Positions 36,622 to 45,530 are shown, counted from the stretch's first letter. The stretch is 64,000 nt of DNA from Paenibacillus sp. HW567 (GCF_000374185.1 NZ_KB910518.1:1796162-1860161), one strand, 5' to 3'. Translations and numbers: made by a program. The notes: generated by a model not told the origin, from the letters alone.

Positions 36622-37308
36622 ATGGACAAAGGAAATGTGCCGGATTTGAAATTTGCGGGACTTGGGGGAGCGGCTGGAGGGCTGTACAACAATGTCATTC
36701 TGGATGGGGTAGGCCGGATTAATGGGCCGGTGACGGCAAGAACTTTTAAAGGCAACGGTCTTATCAAGCTCGGCGGAAGTCTTGCGGTGGACGAAATGGA
36801 GGTAAGCGGGAACCTGAAAATAAAAGGCGGCCTGCAGGCAGATTCGATAAAACACGACGGGATGCTTACGGTAGAAGGCAGTATGCAGGGCGGGAGCTGC
36901 TCTCTGAACGGGGTCATTAATGTCAAGGGCGACTGCGAGCTGGAGGATTTCACCGGCGACGGAGTGATTACAATTGACGGCCTGCTCAGCGCGGGACGAG
37001 TGAATCTCAAGCTGCAGGGGCAAACCAGGATGAAGGGAATGGATGTGGAAAGCCTGGTTGTTCGTCAGGGGAGCCCGGGGGGCTTGAATAAGCTGGCGGG
37101 CAGCCTTATCGCGAAGCTCAGACCGGAGCTGAATGTACGGTATATTGAGGGTGATTTTATTGATGTGGAGAACACCACCGCCGAGGTTGTACGGGGCAAC
37201 ATAGTAATTATCGGGCAAGGGAGCAGCATCGGGCGGGTGGAATACCTTACGGGACTGACTGTGCATCCCGGAGCAGTAGTAGGCCAGGAGGTGAAGACTG
37301 GTGAATGA
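36622..37308 (+). CDS. bactofilin-like polymer-forming protein (first of pair)
   Basis: 228-aa protein made of short beta-helix-type repeats rich in Gly and Val: VILDGVGRINGPVTARTF, KLGGSLAVDEMEVSGNLKIK and similar units. It matches the polymer-forming cytoskeletal (bactofilin/YhbE) family. In Bacillus a two-gene bactofilin set (BacE, BacF) affects flagellar assembly. The ATG at 36622 lies 8 nt after AGGGAGG. The frame is open upstream to 36463, but no better start is seen. It overlaps the second gene by 8 nt. Confidence 0.8.
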   Translation: MDKGNVPDLKFAGLGGAAGGLYNNVILDGVGRINGPVTARTFKGNGLIKLGGSLAVDEMEVSGNLKIKGGLQADSIKHDGMLTVEGSMQGGSCSLNGVINVKGDCELEDFTGDGVITIDGLLSAGRVNLKLQGQTRMKGMDVESLVVRQGSPGGLNKLAGSLIAKLRPELNVRYIEGDFIDVENTTAEVVRGNIVIIGQGSSIGRVEYLTGLTVHPGAVVGQEVKTGE

Positions 37309-37963
37309 GACAGCGGCACGCAGAAATCTGAAGATTCTGGGGAATTCTACTATGAGCGGCGGAAGCTTTTTGGATGTCAAGGTGGTGGGGGAATGCGAGT
37401 TCCACGGCGATGTCGATTGCGGGAAGCTTAAGCTGACGGGTGAAGCCTGGGTTCATGGCAATCTGCGGATGGAGAAGGTCAAATTGACTGGAGAATGCAC
37501 AGTGAAGGGAAGCATTGACGGTGAATCCTTGAGTGGACAAGGGGAGGTTCGGGCAGGCAGTGACCTGCATATTGAAGAAATCAAGTTGGCTGGAAGCTTG
37601 TCCGTAGCGGGAGACTGCGAGGCCGAAGAAATCCGCGTGACGGGTGCGCTTCAGGTAGAAGGAGTGCTGAATGCGGAGAATGTGGAGCTGTCGCTGTACG
37701 GTCCCAGCCATGCCGCCGAAGCCAGAGCCGGAAGCATTGCAATCAAACGAAAAATTGGCGCAGCGCTGATGCATCCGGGCCGGCCCACCTTCACGGCTGG
37801 ATTAATTGAAGGCGACGAGGTGGACCTTCAGGGAACGCAAGCGGGAATTGTCAGAGGAAACCGGGTTATCATCGGCACGGACTGTAATATTGATAGGGTG
37901 GAGTACCGTGAATCGCTGGAGATTCATGAGAAGGCCAATGTGAACTACCGGATAAAGCTGTAA
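37301..37963 (+). CDS. bactofilin-like polymer-forming protein (second of pair)
   Basis: 220-aa paralogue of the previous protein. It begins NLKILGNSTMSGGSFLDVKV and continues in alternating units such as GKLKLTGEAWVHGNL and EEIKLAGSLSVAGDCEAEEI. The C-terminal IVRGNRVIIGTDCNIDRVEY parallels VVRGNIVIIGQGSSIGRVEY of its partner, showing gene duplication. The GTG start at 37301 has AGGAGGTG upstream and overlaps the previous stop. Probably co-assembled or heteropolymeric with the first protein. Confidence 0.8.
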   Translation: MNETAARRNLKILGNSTMSGGSFLDVKVVGECEFHGDVDCGKLKLTGEAWVHGNLRMEKVKLTGECTVKGSIDGESLSGQGEVRAGSDLHIEEIKLAGSLSVAGDCEAEEIRVTGALQVEGVLNAENVELSLYGPSHAAEARAGSIAIKRKIGAALMHPGRPTFTAGLIEGDEVDLQGTQAGIVRGNRVIIGTDCNIDRVEYRESLEIHEKANVNYRIKL

Positions 37964-38004
37964 AAAGTAACGAATGAGACAAAAGAGATAAAGGAGTGGA
38001 GACT

Positions 38005-38669
38005 GTGAGCTCAGCCCAAAAAACGCCCAATCTGGGCGTCGTGATTGCCGGTCTGTTGCTGGGGATTCTTATGGCCTCCATGGACAGCACCATCGTCGCC
38101 ACGGCGATGGGCAATATTGTCGGTGAACTCGGCGGGATGGACAAATTCGTCTGGGTCACGGGGACGGGCCTTGTGGCAACACTGTCCCTGAATCCTCGCG
38201 TCTGCCCGTTACACTGTACATGATCTTAATCGGGCTTGGTATCGGCGCTTCGTTCTCGGTGCTCAGCACAGCGGCCATTCATGGCTTGACGCCACAGCAG
38301 CGCGGCTCAGCCAGCGCAACGCTGAATTTCCTCCGTTCACTGGGCATGACCATCGGGATTACGACGTTCGGCATCATTCAGAGCCATTATCTCAGTAGCA
38401 GGCTGGCGGAAATATTCGCTTCAAACAACGGCGGCACTACTGGCATGGCAATGAACTTCAAAGATCCGCATGTGCTGCTGTCCCCGGAGACACGGGCTCA
38501 AATTCCGCCTGAGATTCTGAACAAAATTACCAGCGGGCTGTCTTACTCCATCACCAGCACCTTTCTCTGGGCTATGGTTCCGGCCTTGCTGGCGCTAGCG
38601 GCTGCTTGCTTCATGGGCCGCCAGAAGATGGATGCCTCGGCGGAGGGCAACCTGCCAGCCGGACATTAG
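38005..38669 (+). pseudogene. internally deleted MFS drug exporter (DHA2 type)
   Basis: The first 60 residues match the start of a 14-helix MFS exporter: VIAGLLLGILMASMDSTIVA and GELGGMDKFVWVTG. After about 38190 the frame changes and the match resumes near the C-terminus, with LYMILIGLGIGASFSVLSTA and GSASATLNFLRSLGMTIGIT. About 10 central helices are missing. The first frame stops at 38223 and the second continues to 38669. A usual protein would be about 500 residues. The GTG at 38005 has AAGGAG at 8-nt spacing, so a short product could still be made but would not transport. Confidence 0.8.
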
Positions 38670-38681
38670 ATCCGGCTGGCA
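38653..38681. terminator. hairpin at end of MFS pseudogene
   Basis: 11-bp perfect stem TGCCAGCCGGA/TCCGGCTGGCA with a 7-nt loop that contains the stop codon. No T-tract follows on either strand, so its role is unclear. Confidence 0.4.
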
Positions 38682-38703
38682 TCGTAAGCATAAAAACTAA
38701 AGC

Positions 38704-39339
38704 TCAACTTATATAGTTCTCCCGGGATACCTGGAAGCGCAGCACCGTTTTCATCTTCTGCGGCTGCGTCCTGCGGGCGTCCGTGATGTAGATTTCCCTG
38801 TGAGACTTGGATACCCGCTGCAGCCCGTGTTCCTTGCAGTATTGTTCCATCCTCATGAAGCTGTCCGGCTCTTCGTCGTAAGGACCGACATGAAGCATTT
38901 GTACACTCAAGCCGTCTTCGGAGCTGCCGAAGGCGGCTTTATTTAAGAGCGGGTGCGGCTTGCTGATCTTCACCTTCCCGATAATTTCAGCGGCAAGAAC
39001 GGGGGTGACAAAATCCGGCTGCCGGATCATCAGTGTGTATACCAGCTCGTCCTTGTTGAGGACGGCTTCTTTGCGTCCTTGTTCGCTTAAATCCCAGATG
39101 CCTTCCAGCGGGAAAATGCTGTACTCATAGTAGCCTTCCGGTGCCGGACCTTTTTTGGGCAGCATCTTAATGGCATAAGAGAGGGAGTACAGCACCCCCA
39201 CTGCTTCGGTAAAATCTTCGCCATTGGGATTACCTTCACCCTGGAGCATGAAGCAGTTATGGGCGGGCACAGTGATCAGCGCCGGCTCGGCAGCGGGGAG
39301 ATAGAGCGTTTTGTCTTGCTTTTTCCATTCATATTTCAT
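38704..39339 (-). CDS. GyrI-like small-molecule-binding protein
   Basis: 211-aa stand-alone GyrI-like (effector-binding) domain protein. Typical features are ITVPAHNCFMLQGEGNPNG at the N-terminus and MLHVGPYDEEPDSFMRMEQY near the C-terminus, followed by REIYITDARRTQPQKMKTVL. There is no DNA-binding domain. Such proteins bind or degrade diverse small toxic molecules; no ligand can be assigned. The ATG at 39339 follows GGAGG. Confidence 0.88.
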   Translation of the reverse strand: MKYEWKKQDKTLYLPAAEPALITVPAHNCFMLQGEGNPNGEDFTEAVGVLYSLSYAIKMLPKKGPAPEGYYEYSIFPLEGIWDLSEQGRKEAVLNKDELVYTLMIRQPDFVTPVLAAEIIGKVKISKPHPLLNKAAFGSSEDGLSVQMLHVGPYDEEPDSFMRMEQYCKEHGLQRVSKSHREIYITDARRTQPQKMKTVLRFQVSRENYIS

Positions 39340-39491
39340 AGGACACCTCCACGGTCAGTTGTTGTCTCCAGCTTATCATGCCTAACTGGACAGCCGTCTG
39401 TCATATTAGCGGGTAGTGGATAAATAATCTTTGCGCAGGTAGAATGAAAAGTGAAGTGTCATATTCTGGAGTGTGCTTAGGAGGATTTCCA

Positions 39492-40373
39492 TTGATTGAG
39501 GTAAAGCAGGCTGAACTGGTATTAGACGCAAAGGTGGTGCTTGGCGAAGGCGCCCATTGGGACCCGGAGGCATGCAGACTGCATTGGGTCAATATTGAGG
39601 GCAGGGAGCTGCGGACTTATGATGTGAAGACGCGCGGCGAGAGAATCTATGCCTTCGACCAGATGGTCAGTGCAGCCGTTCCGGCCACCGGCGGAGGCTG
39701 GGTATTGGCGCTGCAGGACGGGATCTACCGGTACAAGGAGGATCAGCCGTTGGAGTTGTTGGCGGCGGTAGAGACCGGCGTTCCCGGCAACCGGCTGAAT
39801 GATGCCAAATGCGACAGCAGAGGCAGATTGTGGTTCGGCACGATGAGCATGGAAGGCAAAAAGGATGCGGGAAGCCTGTATGTGCTGGAGCAGGGCGGTG
39901 AGGTACGGCAGGTGCTGTCCGGCATAGGCATCTCAAACGGCATGGCCTGGGATGACAGCCGTGGCCTGATGTACTACATAGATACGCAGACCCGCCGGGT
40001 GGATGTGATGGATTATGATCCCCATAACGGGAGGGTAAGCGGACGCCGGGCAGCCGTTCATTTGCCGCAAGGCGCGGGCGGACCGGACGGAATGACCATT
40101 GACAGCGAAGGCATGATCTGGGTGGCTCACTGGAATGGCGGCTGTGTCTCCCGCTGGAATCCGCATACCGGAGAGCAACTCGGAAAGGTCGATGTTCCGG
40201 CAAATCTTGTAACCTCGTGTGCCTTCGGCGGCAGCAATCTGGACGAGCTGTATATTACCACGGCACGCAGCGGCATGAGCCAGGAGGAGCTGCAGCGCTG
40301 GCCGCTGGCAGGCGGACTGTTCAAGGCTAACCCGGGCATTAAGGGAGTAAGAGCTAATCTGTTCCCGGGCTGA
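39492..40373 (+). CDS. SMP-30/gluconolactonase-family protein
   Basis: 293-aa six-bladed beta-propeller lactonase. It has the metal-site residues LGEGAHWD (Glu), NRLNDAKCDSRGRLWFGTM (Asn, Asp) and SNGMAWDD. The family hydrolyses sugar lactones. The TTG at 39492 lies 7 nt after TTAGGAGGA; the frame is open upstream to 39444 but not conserved. It precedes the FAH-family gene by 29 nt in the same direction, so both probably act in one sugar-acid catabolic path. Confidence 0.88.
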   Translation: MIEVKQAELVLDAKVVLGEGAHWDPEACRLHWVNIEGRELRTYDVKTRGERIYAFDQMVSAAVPATGGGWVLALQDGIYRYKEDQPLELLAAVETGVPGNRLNDAKCDSRGRLWFGTMSMEGKKDAGSLYVLEQGGEVRQVLSGIGISNGMAWDDSRGLMYYIDTQTRRVDVMDYDPHNGRVSGRRAAVHLPQGAGGPDGMTIDSEGMIWVAHWNGGCVSRWNPHTGEQLGKVDVPANLVTSCAFGGSNLDELYITTARSGMSQEELQRWPLAGGLFKANPGIKGVRANLFPG

Positions 40374-40402
40374 GACTAATTGTTGAGAGGAGAAGTGCGG
40401 GA

Positions 40403-41311
40403 ATGCGTCTTTTGAACTTTTGGGAATCAGGGGAATTGCGGTTAGGCGTAAAAAGGGACGAGGGCATCCTGGATGTGGCGGCGGCGGTAAGTGCCATGCC
40501 GGAAGGAACGGCAGCAACTCCGCCCGGAACGCTGAGAGAAGTGCTCGATGGAGGGGCGGAGGCGCTGCGCCGCCTGCGTGAGTTCGTGGACCGCCTGCCT
40601 CTGAGCGGCGTGGGGGCGATGTCCTTTTACAGAAATGAAGACCATCTGGAATTTGCTCCTTGCGTACCCGATCCCGGCAAAATCATCTGCATCGGACTGA
40701 ATTACCGCAGGCATGCCGAAGAGACGGGAATGCCGCTGCCGGAATACCCGATTCTGTTCAGCAAGTTCGCGAATGCTCTGGCGGGTCATGGAGCGGAAGT
40801 GCCGCTTCCGCGTTCCACACAGAAGGTGGACTATGAAGCGGAGCTTGGCATTGTCATTGGCCGGACGGTCAAGAATGTCAGCGAGGAAGAGGCGCTGGAT
40901 GCGGTGTTCGGCTATTTTGCCGCCAATGATCTGTCCGCCCGGGATTTGCAGACGCGCACCAGCCAGTGGCTTGCGGGCAAATCCTGCGACCGGTTTGCAC
41001 CGGTCGGTCCTTATGTGGTGTCCAAGGATGAGGTGGGCGATCCCGGACTGCTGAGTATCCAGTGTTCGGTGAACGGGGAAGTGCGGCAGCAATCCAGTAC
41101 CGCGGATATGATTTTTGACTGCAAGCAGCTTGTCAGCTACATCTCCCATTGCATGACGCTCTCGCCGGGCGACATTATTCTTACGGGAACTCCCGAGGGT
41201 GTCGTTATGGGCTATCCGCCGGAGAAGCAGATTTATCTGCAGCCGGGTGACGAGGTTGCGGTGGAGATTGAGAAGCTGGGACGCTTAACGAACCGGATGA
41301 CCGCTGAATAA
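40403..41311 (+). CDS. fumarylacetoacetate hydrolase-family protein
   Basis: 302-aa FAH-family enzyme. The metal and catalytic region starts at IICIGLNYRRHAEETGMPLP. VDYEAELGIVIGR provides acidic ligands, then ANDLSARDLQ, and GDIILTGTPEGVVMG is the C-terminal signature. Family members hydrolyse acylpyruvates or 2,4-diketo-sugar acids. With the SMP-30 lactonase upstream, a non-phosphorylating deoxy-sugar pathway is plausible, as in L-fucose or L-rhamnose oxidation, but no other pathway gene is present. GAGAGGAG precedes the ATG at 40403. A terminator follows. Confidence 0.9.
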   Translation: MRLLNFWESGELRLGVKRDEGILDVAAAVSAMPEGTAATPPGTLREVLDGGAEALRRLREFVDRLPLSGVGAMSFYRNEDHLEFAPCVPDPGKIICIGLNYRRHAEETGMPLPEYPILFSKFANALAGHGAEVPLPRSTQKVDYEAELGIVIGRTVKNVSEEEALDAVFGYFAANDLSARDLQTRTSQWLAGKSCDRFAPVGPYVVSKDEVGDPGLLSIQCSVNGEVRQQSSTADMIFDCKQLVSYISHCMTLSPGDIILTGTPEGVVMGYPPEKQIYLQPGDEVAVEIEKLGRLTNRMTAE

Positions 41312-41430
41312 GCGGAAGCAGGACAACCTCCAACCTCGGAGACTCCATCCAAGGCTACAAGGCTACCGCCAATGCGCGGAGCAGACGACAGCGGTCTTGA
41401 GAAGTACTTGCATTCATAAGCTGAGTATAT

Positions 41431-41486
41431 AAAAGAAGGAGCTGTTCATCTGCAGAAATCTGCGGATGGGCGGCTCCTTTTCTTTT
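41431..41486 (+). terminator. terminator after SMP-30/FAH pair
   Basis: Long stem: AAAAGAAGGAGC..TTCATCTGCAG pairs with CTGCGGATGG..GCTCCTTTTCTTTT around AAAT. The T-rich tail is part of the right arm. Confidence 0.75.
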
Positions 41487-41495
41487 GGGGAACGG

Positions 41496-41528
41496 GAAAA
41501 TGGTCCGCTGGCCTGTGAAAATGGTCCG
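41496..41528 (+). promoter_or_regulatory. 21-bp-spaced direct repeat, candidate response-regulator site
   Basis: GAAAATGGTCCG occurs at 41496-41507 and again at 41517-41528, exactly 21 bp apart (two helical turns). It lies about 65-100 bp upstream of a TATAAA-like -10. AraC-type activators bind such direct repeats, and an AraC-type response regulator is encoded at 47383. Confidence 0.5.
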
Positions 41529-41599
41529 AAGCTGTCTTACGGCTCTCACAGAAGCGCTATCTGTCCTCCCTCCCGCAGGCAGAGCTTTTACCTATAAAA

Positions 41600-41613
41600 T
41601 GAAAGCGTAAACA
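41600..41613 (+). promoter_or_regulatory. cre-like site (CcpA) before sugar ABC operon
   Basis: TGAAAGCGTAAACA matches the consensus TGWAARCGYTWNCW at 13 of 14 positions. It directly follows a TATAAAAT stretch and lies 26 nt before the permease start, where CcpA binding would repress. Confidence 0.6.
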
Positions 41614-41639
41614 AAAATCTGGATAGAGGAGATTTCGAT

Positions 41640-42599
41640 ATGGGGGTACCTTCTGGCGAGCTGCTTCGCGGTGTGGAACCGGTCCGTCCATCCCGCAGGA
41701 AGCTGCAGAACAAACATAAGCTGTTTCTCATGGCGCTTCCGTTCCTTGTTGTGACCTTTATTTTCTACTATTTGCCGATCAGCGGGTGGATTTATGCCTT
41801 CTATGATTTCATCCCGGGCATTCCGCTCTCGGACACGCCGTATGTCGGGCTGAAGTGGTTCAGGACCATTGTCGCCAATCCGACGCAGACTGAGGAAGTA
41901 TTGCGCGTGCTGAAAAATACGGTGGCGATGAGCTCCCTTGGACTGATCACCTCCATTTTCCCCGTGATTTTCGCGATATTGCTGACCGAAATCCGGGCCG
42001 GCTGGTACCGCAAAATGGTGCAGACGCTGACGACGATTCCGAATTTTATCAGTTGGATTCTGGTGTATGCGCTGGCATTCTCGCTGTTCTCCGTAGACAA
42101 CGGGGTAGTGAGCAATTTTCTGGTGCAACTGGGCATCGTGGATGAAGGCTTCAATTTCCTTGCTTCCAGCTCGCATATCTGGGTGACGATGATTGCCTGG
42201 TATTGGTGGAAGTCGCTGGGCTGGGGAGCCATTCTCTATCTGGCGGCGATTGCAGGGATTGATCAGGAGCTGTACGAAGCGGCAGAGGTGGACGGGGCGA
42301 GCCGGTTCCGCAAAATCTGGCACATCACCGTTCCGGGTATCATCCCGACCTTCTTCGTCCTGCTGCTGCTCTCCATCGGCAACTTCGTCAATAACGGCAT
42401 GGAGCAGTATTTCGCCTTCCAGAACGCGATGAACAAGGATGCGATAGAGGTGCTGGATTTATATGTGTACAATATCGCATTTGCCAACAATTTTCCGTTC
42501 GCCACAGCGGTCAGTATGCTGAAGTCGGTTGTCAGTGTCATCCTGCTGTTTGGGGCCAATACGCTGTCCAAGGTTGTGCGCGATGAATCTATCATTTAA
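41640..42599 (+). CDS. carbohydrate ABC transporter permease (LplB type)
   Basis: Permease of 319 aa with six helices; the N-terminal cytoplasmic tail is basic. The ATPase-contact EAA loop is LYEAAEVDGASRFRKIWHIT. The segment FYYLPISGWIYAFYDFIPGI is typical of LplB/YteP permeases of Paenibacillus. The ATG at 41640 follows GAGGAG. It is the first gene of the importer cluster, preceded by a direct repeat and a cre-like site. No ATPase gene is in the cluster, so a shared MsmX-like ATPase is probable. Confidence 0.92.
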   Translation: MGVPSGELLRGVEPVRPSRRKLQNKHKLFLMALPFLVVTFIFYYLPISGWIYAFYDFIPGIPLSDTPYVGLKWFRTIVANPTQTEEVLRVLKNTVAMSSLGLITSIFPVIFAILLTEIRAGWYRKMVQTLTTIPNFISWILVYALAFSLFSVDNGVVSNFLVQLGIVDEGFNFLASSSHIWVTMIAWYWWKSLGWGAILYLAAIAGIDQELYEAAEVDGASRFRKIWHITVPGIIPTFFVLLLLSIGNFVNNGMEQYFAFQNAMNKDAIEVLDLYVYNIAFANNFPFATAVSMLKSVVSVILLFGANTLSKVVRDESII

Positions 42600-42614
42600 A
42601 GGCGGTGATTCCAG

Positions 42615-43508
42615 TTGCGTAAAAAGCTAAAAACCCGCGATGTTCTGTTCCAGGGAATCATCTATGTGCTCTTTGGGATATTCACCTTGAGCTGCATCTA
42701 TCCATTCTATTATCTATTCATCAATACGATCAGCTCGAACGATCTCAGCTCGGCGGGGTACATCAAGTTCTATCCGCAGCAGATCCATTTCGACAATTAT
42801 TCCAAGGTGCTGCGGATCAGCGGACTTAGCCATGCGGCGCTGGTGTCGGTCTACCGGACTGTGGTCGGTACGCTCCTGACAGTTGGCGCTTCCGCATTTC
42901 TTGGCTATCTGTTCACCAAAAAAGAGATGTGGGGCCGGCAGATCTGGTACCGCAGCATTGTGGTTACGATGTATTTCAGCGCAGGGCTGATTCCCTGGTA
43001 CATTACGATGCACAATCTGCATCTGACCAACAACTATCTGGCGTATATTTTGCCGACGATTATTACACCATTCAACATCATTCTGGTCAAAACCTTCGTT
43101 GAGGCCATCCCGCCCTCACTGGAGGAATCGGCGGCGATGGACGGAGCGGGTTATCTGCGGTCATTCTGGAGCATTATCGTACCGCTTACAACCCCGATCC
43201 TGGCGACAATCACGATTTTCTCGGCCGTCAATCAGTGGAATTCGTTCGTGGATACGGCGTTCCTGATGACGGACACCAAATATTTTACGCTGCAATTCCT
43301 GCTCTGGCGGTATTTGAACGAGTCCAGCTCGCTGGCGGCGCTCATCCGCAGCTCCCCGGATATGGCGGCCAGCGTGCAGAATATGCAGACGCCGACCTCG
43401 GTTCGTATGACGGTGACAATGATCGTCGTGCTGCCGATTCTGATTGTGTATCCGTTCTTCCAGCGGTTTTTCGTCAAGGGCATTATGATCGGCGCAGTCA
43501 AAGGCTGA
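42615..43508 (+). CDS. carbohydrate ABC transporter permease (YtcP type)
   Basis: Second permease of 297 aa. The N-terminus FGIFTLSCIYPFYYLFINTI is typical of the YtcP/LplC group. The EAA loop is LEESAAMDGAGYLRSFWSII, and the C-terminus PFFQRFFVKGIMIGAVKG is the common ending. The TTG start at 42615 follows AAAGGCGGTG. It lies 15 nt after the first permease. Confidence 0.92.
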   Translation: MRKKLKTRDVLFQGIIYVLFGIFTLSCIYPFYYLFINTISSNDLSSAGYIKFYPQQIHFDNYSKVLRISGLSHAALVSVYRTVVGTLLTVGASAFLGYLFTKKEMWGRQIWYRSIVVTMYFSAGLIPWYITMHNLHLTNNYLAYILPTIITPFNIILVKTFVEAIPPSLEESAAMDGAGYLRSFWSIIVPLTTPILATITIFSAVNQWNSFVDTAFLMTDTKYFTLQFLLWRYLNESSSLAALIRSSPDMAASVQNMQTPTSVRMTVTMIVVLPILIVYPFFQRFFVKGIMIGAVKG

Positions 43509-43575
43509 CCGGTCTGCAAGGCATGCAGGACTGGAGTTCGGCTCTGCCAGCAGGGGGAGCTTAAACTTAGCATAT

Positions 43576-43656
43576 TTAGGCTTACCAAAACTTAAGCAGA
43601 TGCTTTCGAAGACAGTTTTGCGAAGTGATTCAAGACGATTAGGCTTACCAAAACTT
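43576..43656 (+). repeat. 18-nt direct repeats 63 bp apart
   Basis: TTAGGCTTACCAAAACTT occurs identically at 43576-43593 and 43639-43656, in the gap between the second permease and the binding-protein gene. The second copy runs up to the ribosome binding site region. Confidence 0.85.
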
Positions 43657-43673
43657 TTAGGGGGTATGAAGCA

Positions 43674-45509
43674 ATGAGGTTCAGACAAATGTCGCTCATT
43701 CTGCTGACGGCAATCATGGTGTTTGTGCTGGCGGCCTGCGGCGGAGGAAACGGAAATTCGGGCAAGACGAATACGGCGGAGAGCACGGATAAGCCTGCGG
43801 CTGAGGCAACGAACAGTGCGGCTGAAACCACGGCGCCAAGTGACGGAGCGCTCGACCATTCCAAACCGCTGAAGCTGACGGTATTCTCGACCACGGCTAA
43901 CTACGCAGGTCCGCAAACCGGCTGGTTCGCCAAGATCATCAAAGACAAGTTCAACATCGAGCTGGATATCGTCGCCTCCAACCTGACCGGCGGGGACACG
44001 AAGATTTCGGCAATGATGGCTTCCGGCGACCTTGGCGATATTATCGTCTTCGGCGATGATAAGAACCATTATCCGAATGCAATCAAGGGGAACCTGCTGC
44101 TGGACTGGACCAAGGATGGCCTGCTGGATAAATACGGCACTGAAATTACGAAGCAGTTCCCGAAAGCCATTGAGAAGGCCAAGGTTGCTTTTGGCGGGGG
44201 CAATGCGGTTTACGGCATCGGAAACAACGTGGCCACCAACCCGTCCGGACCGTCCGAAGGCAAGGATATGACTTGGGGACCGGACCTGCGCTGGGACCTG
44301 TACCAGCAAATCGGGGCACCGGAAATCAGCAAGATTGAGGATTATTTGCCGGTGCTGAAGAAGATGCAGGAGCTGGAGCCGAAAAATGAGCAGGGCAAGA
44401 AAACCTATGCCTTCTCGCTCTGGTCCGACTGGGACGGCAACTATAAAATGACGCTGGCGAAGCAGTTCGCCAACATGATGGGTTATGACGAAATTCCTGA
44501 CACTGCGCTGTATGTCAAAGCAGATGAAGAGAAATATTATGACTTCCTCTCCGACGATAGCTGGTATATGAAATCGCTGAAGCTGTACTATGAGGCCAAT
44601 CAAATGGGCCTGCTTGATCCCGACTCGCTGACACAGAAGTTCGATGATGTTGTAGCCAAATACAAGGATGGCCGGCTGCTCTTCTCCTGGTTCCCGTGGC
44701 TGGGCGCTGCCAACTACAACACACCCGAAAGAACCGCGGCAGGCAAAGGCTTCGCCCTTGTACCGTTCAAGGATGAGCTGATGTATTCCACAGGCTTCAA
44801 TGTCTACGGCGGCAACGGTATAATCGCTATCGGCGCGAAGGCCAAGGACCCGGCGCGGATTATGGAGTTCCTCAACTGGATGTACACCCCGGAAGGCGCA
44901 ATGATCTCGGCGGGCAGCGGTACTGCGGTTCCGAACGGGCCGAAGGGGCTGACCTGGGATATTGACAGCAGCGGCAAGCCGGTGGTGACCGACTTCGGCT
45001 GGAAAGCGTATGCCGATCAGCAGAACACTAAGGTTCCTGAAGAATACGGCGGCGGCGACTACTACTATGGCTCGAATCAAATGAACTTCTCCTTTGTTGT
45101 TCCGGCGATGGTGAATCCGCAGACGAATGAGCCGTTTGACCACAATTTGTGGAAAACCTCACTGGAACGCAACCCGTCGAAGCTCGACAGCGACTGGAGA
45201 GCAAAGATGGGCGTGCTGACGCCGAAGGAATATTTTGAGAAAAATAATCTGCTTGCCGTTGCACCTCAGGGCTTCACCGGCAAAGAGCCGCTGACGATGG
45301 ACAAAACAGTGGAGCAGAAAAATAAACAAATCGGTACGGTCATCCAGCAGATTTCCTGGAAAATGGTCTTTGCCAAGGATCAGGCCGAATTCGACAAGCT
45401 GAACAAAGAAATGCATGACAAAGTGAACGGCCTCGGCTATGCCGACGTGATGGATTTCTCGGTCAAGAAAGCAGAAGAGCTGTTCGAAGCCCGCAAAAGT
45501 GTGAAATAA
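43674..45509 (+). CDS. carbohydrate ABC transporter binding lipoprotein (LplA type)
   Basis: Solute-binding lipoprotein of 611 aa. The signal peptide ends in the lipobox LAAC with a Gly-rich start and a short Ala/Thr/Glu linker. The large fold (family 1, LplA-like) contains MMASGDLGDIIVFGDDKNHY and KDPARIMEFLNWMYTPEG. The ATG at 43674 follows AGGGGGTATG. It probably captures an oligosaccharide for the two permeases upstream. A weak hairpin after the stop (45531-45562) may lower expression of the sensor kinase. Confidence 0.92.
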   Translation: MRFRQMSLILLTAIMVFVLAACGGGNGNSGKTNTAESTDKPAAEATNSAAETTAPSDGALDHSKPLKLTVFSTTANYAGPQTGWFAKIIKDKFNIELDIVASNLTGGDTKISAMMASGDLGDIIVFGDDKNHYPNAIKGNLLLDWTKDGLLDKYGTEITKQFPKAIEKAKVAFGGGNAVYGIGNNVATNPSGPSEGKDMTWGPDLRWDLYQQIGAPEISKIEDYLPVLKKMQELEPKNEQGKKTYAFSLWSDWDGNYKMTLAKQFANMMGYDEIPDTALYVKADEEKYYDFLSDDSWYMKSLKLYYEANQMGLLDPDSLTQKFDDVVAKYKDGRLLFSWFPWLGAANYNTPERTAAGKGFALVPFKDELMYSTGFNVYGGNGIIAIGAKAKDPARIMEFLNWMYTPEGAMISAGSGTAVPNGPKGLTWDIDSSGKPVVTDFGWKAYADQQNTKVPEEYGGGDYYYGSNQMNFSFVVPAMVNPQTNEPFDHNLWKTSLERNPSKLDSDWRAKMGVLTPKEYFEKNNLLAVAPQGFTGKEPLTMDKTVEQKNKQIGTVIQQISWKMVFAKDQAEFDKLNKEMHDKVNGLGYADVMDFSVKKAEELFEARKSVK

Positions 45510-45530
45510 GATGGTCTGAAGGGCAGGAGC

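Noticed and set aside
43161..45143. 660-codon open frame on the minus strand across the binding-protein gene
   Set aside because: It overlaps a lipoprotein gene with a clear lipobox and family fold. The antisense frame has no recognisable domain and arises from codon bias.
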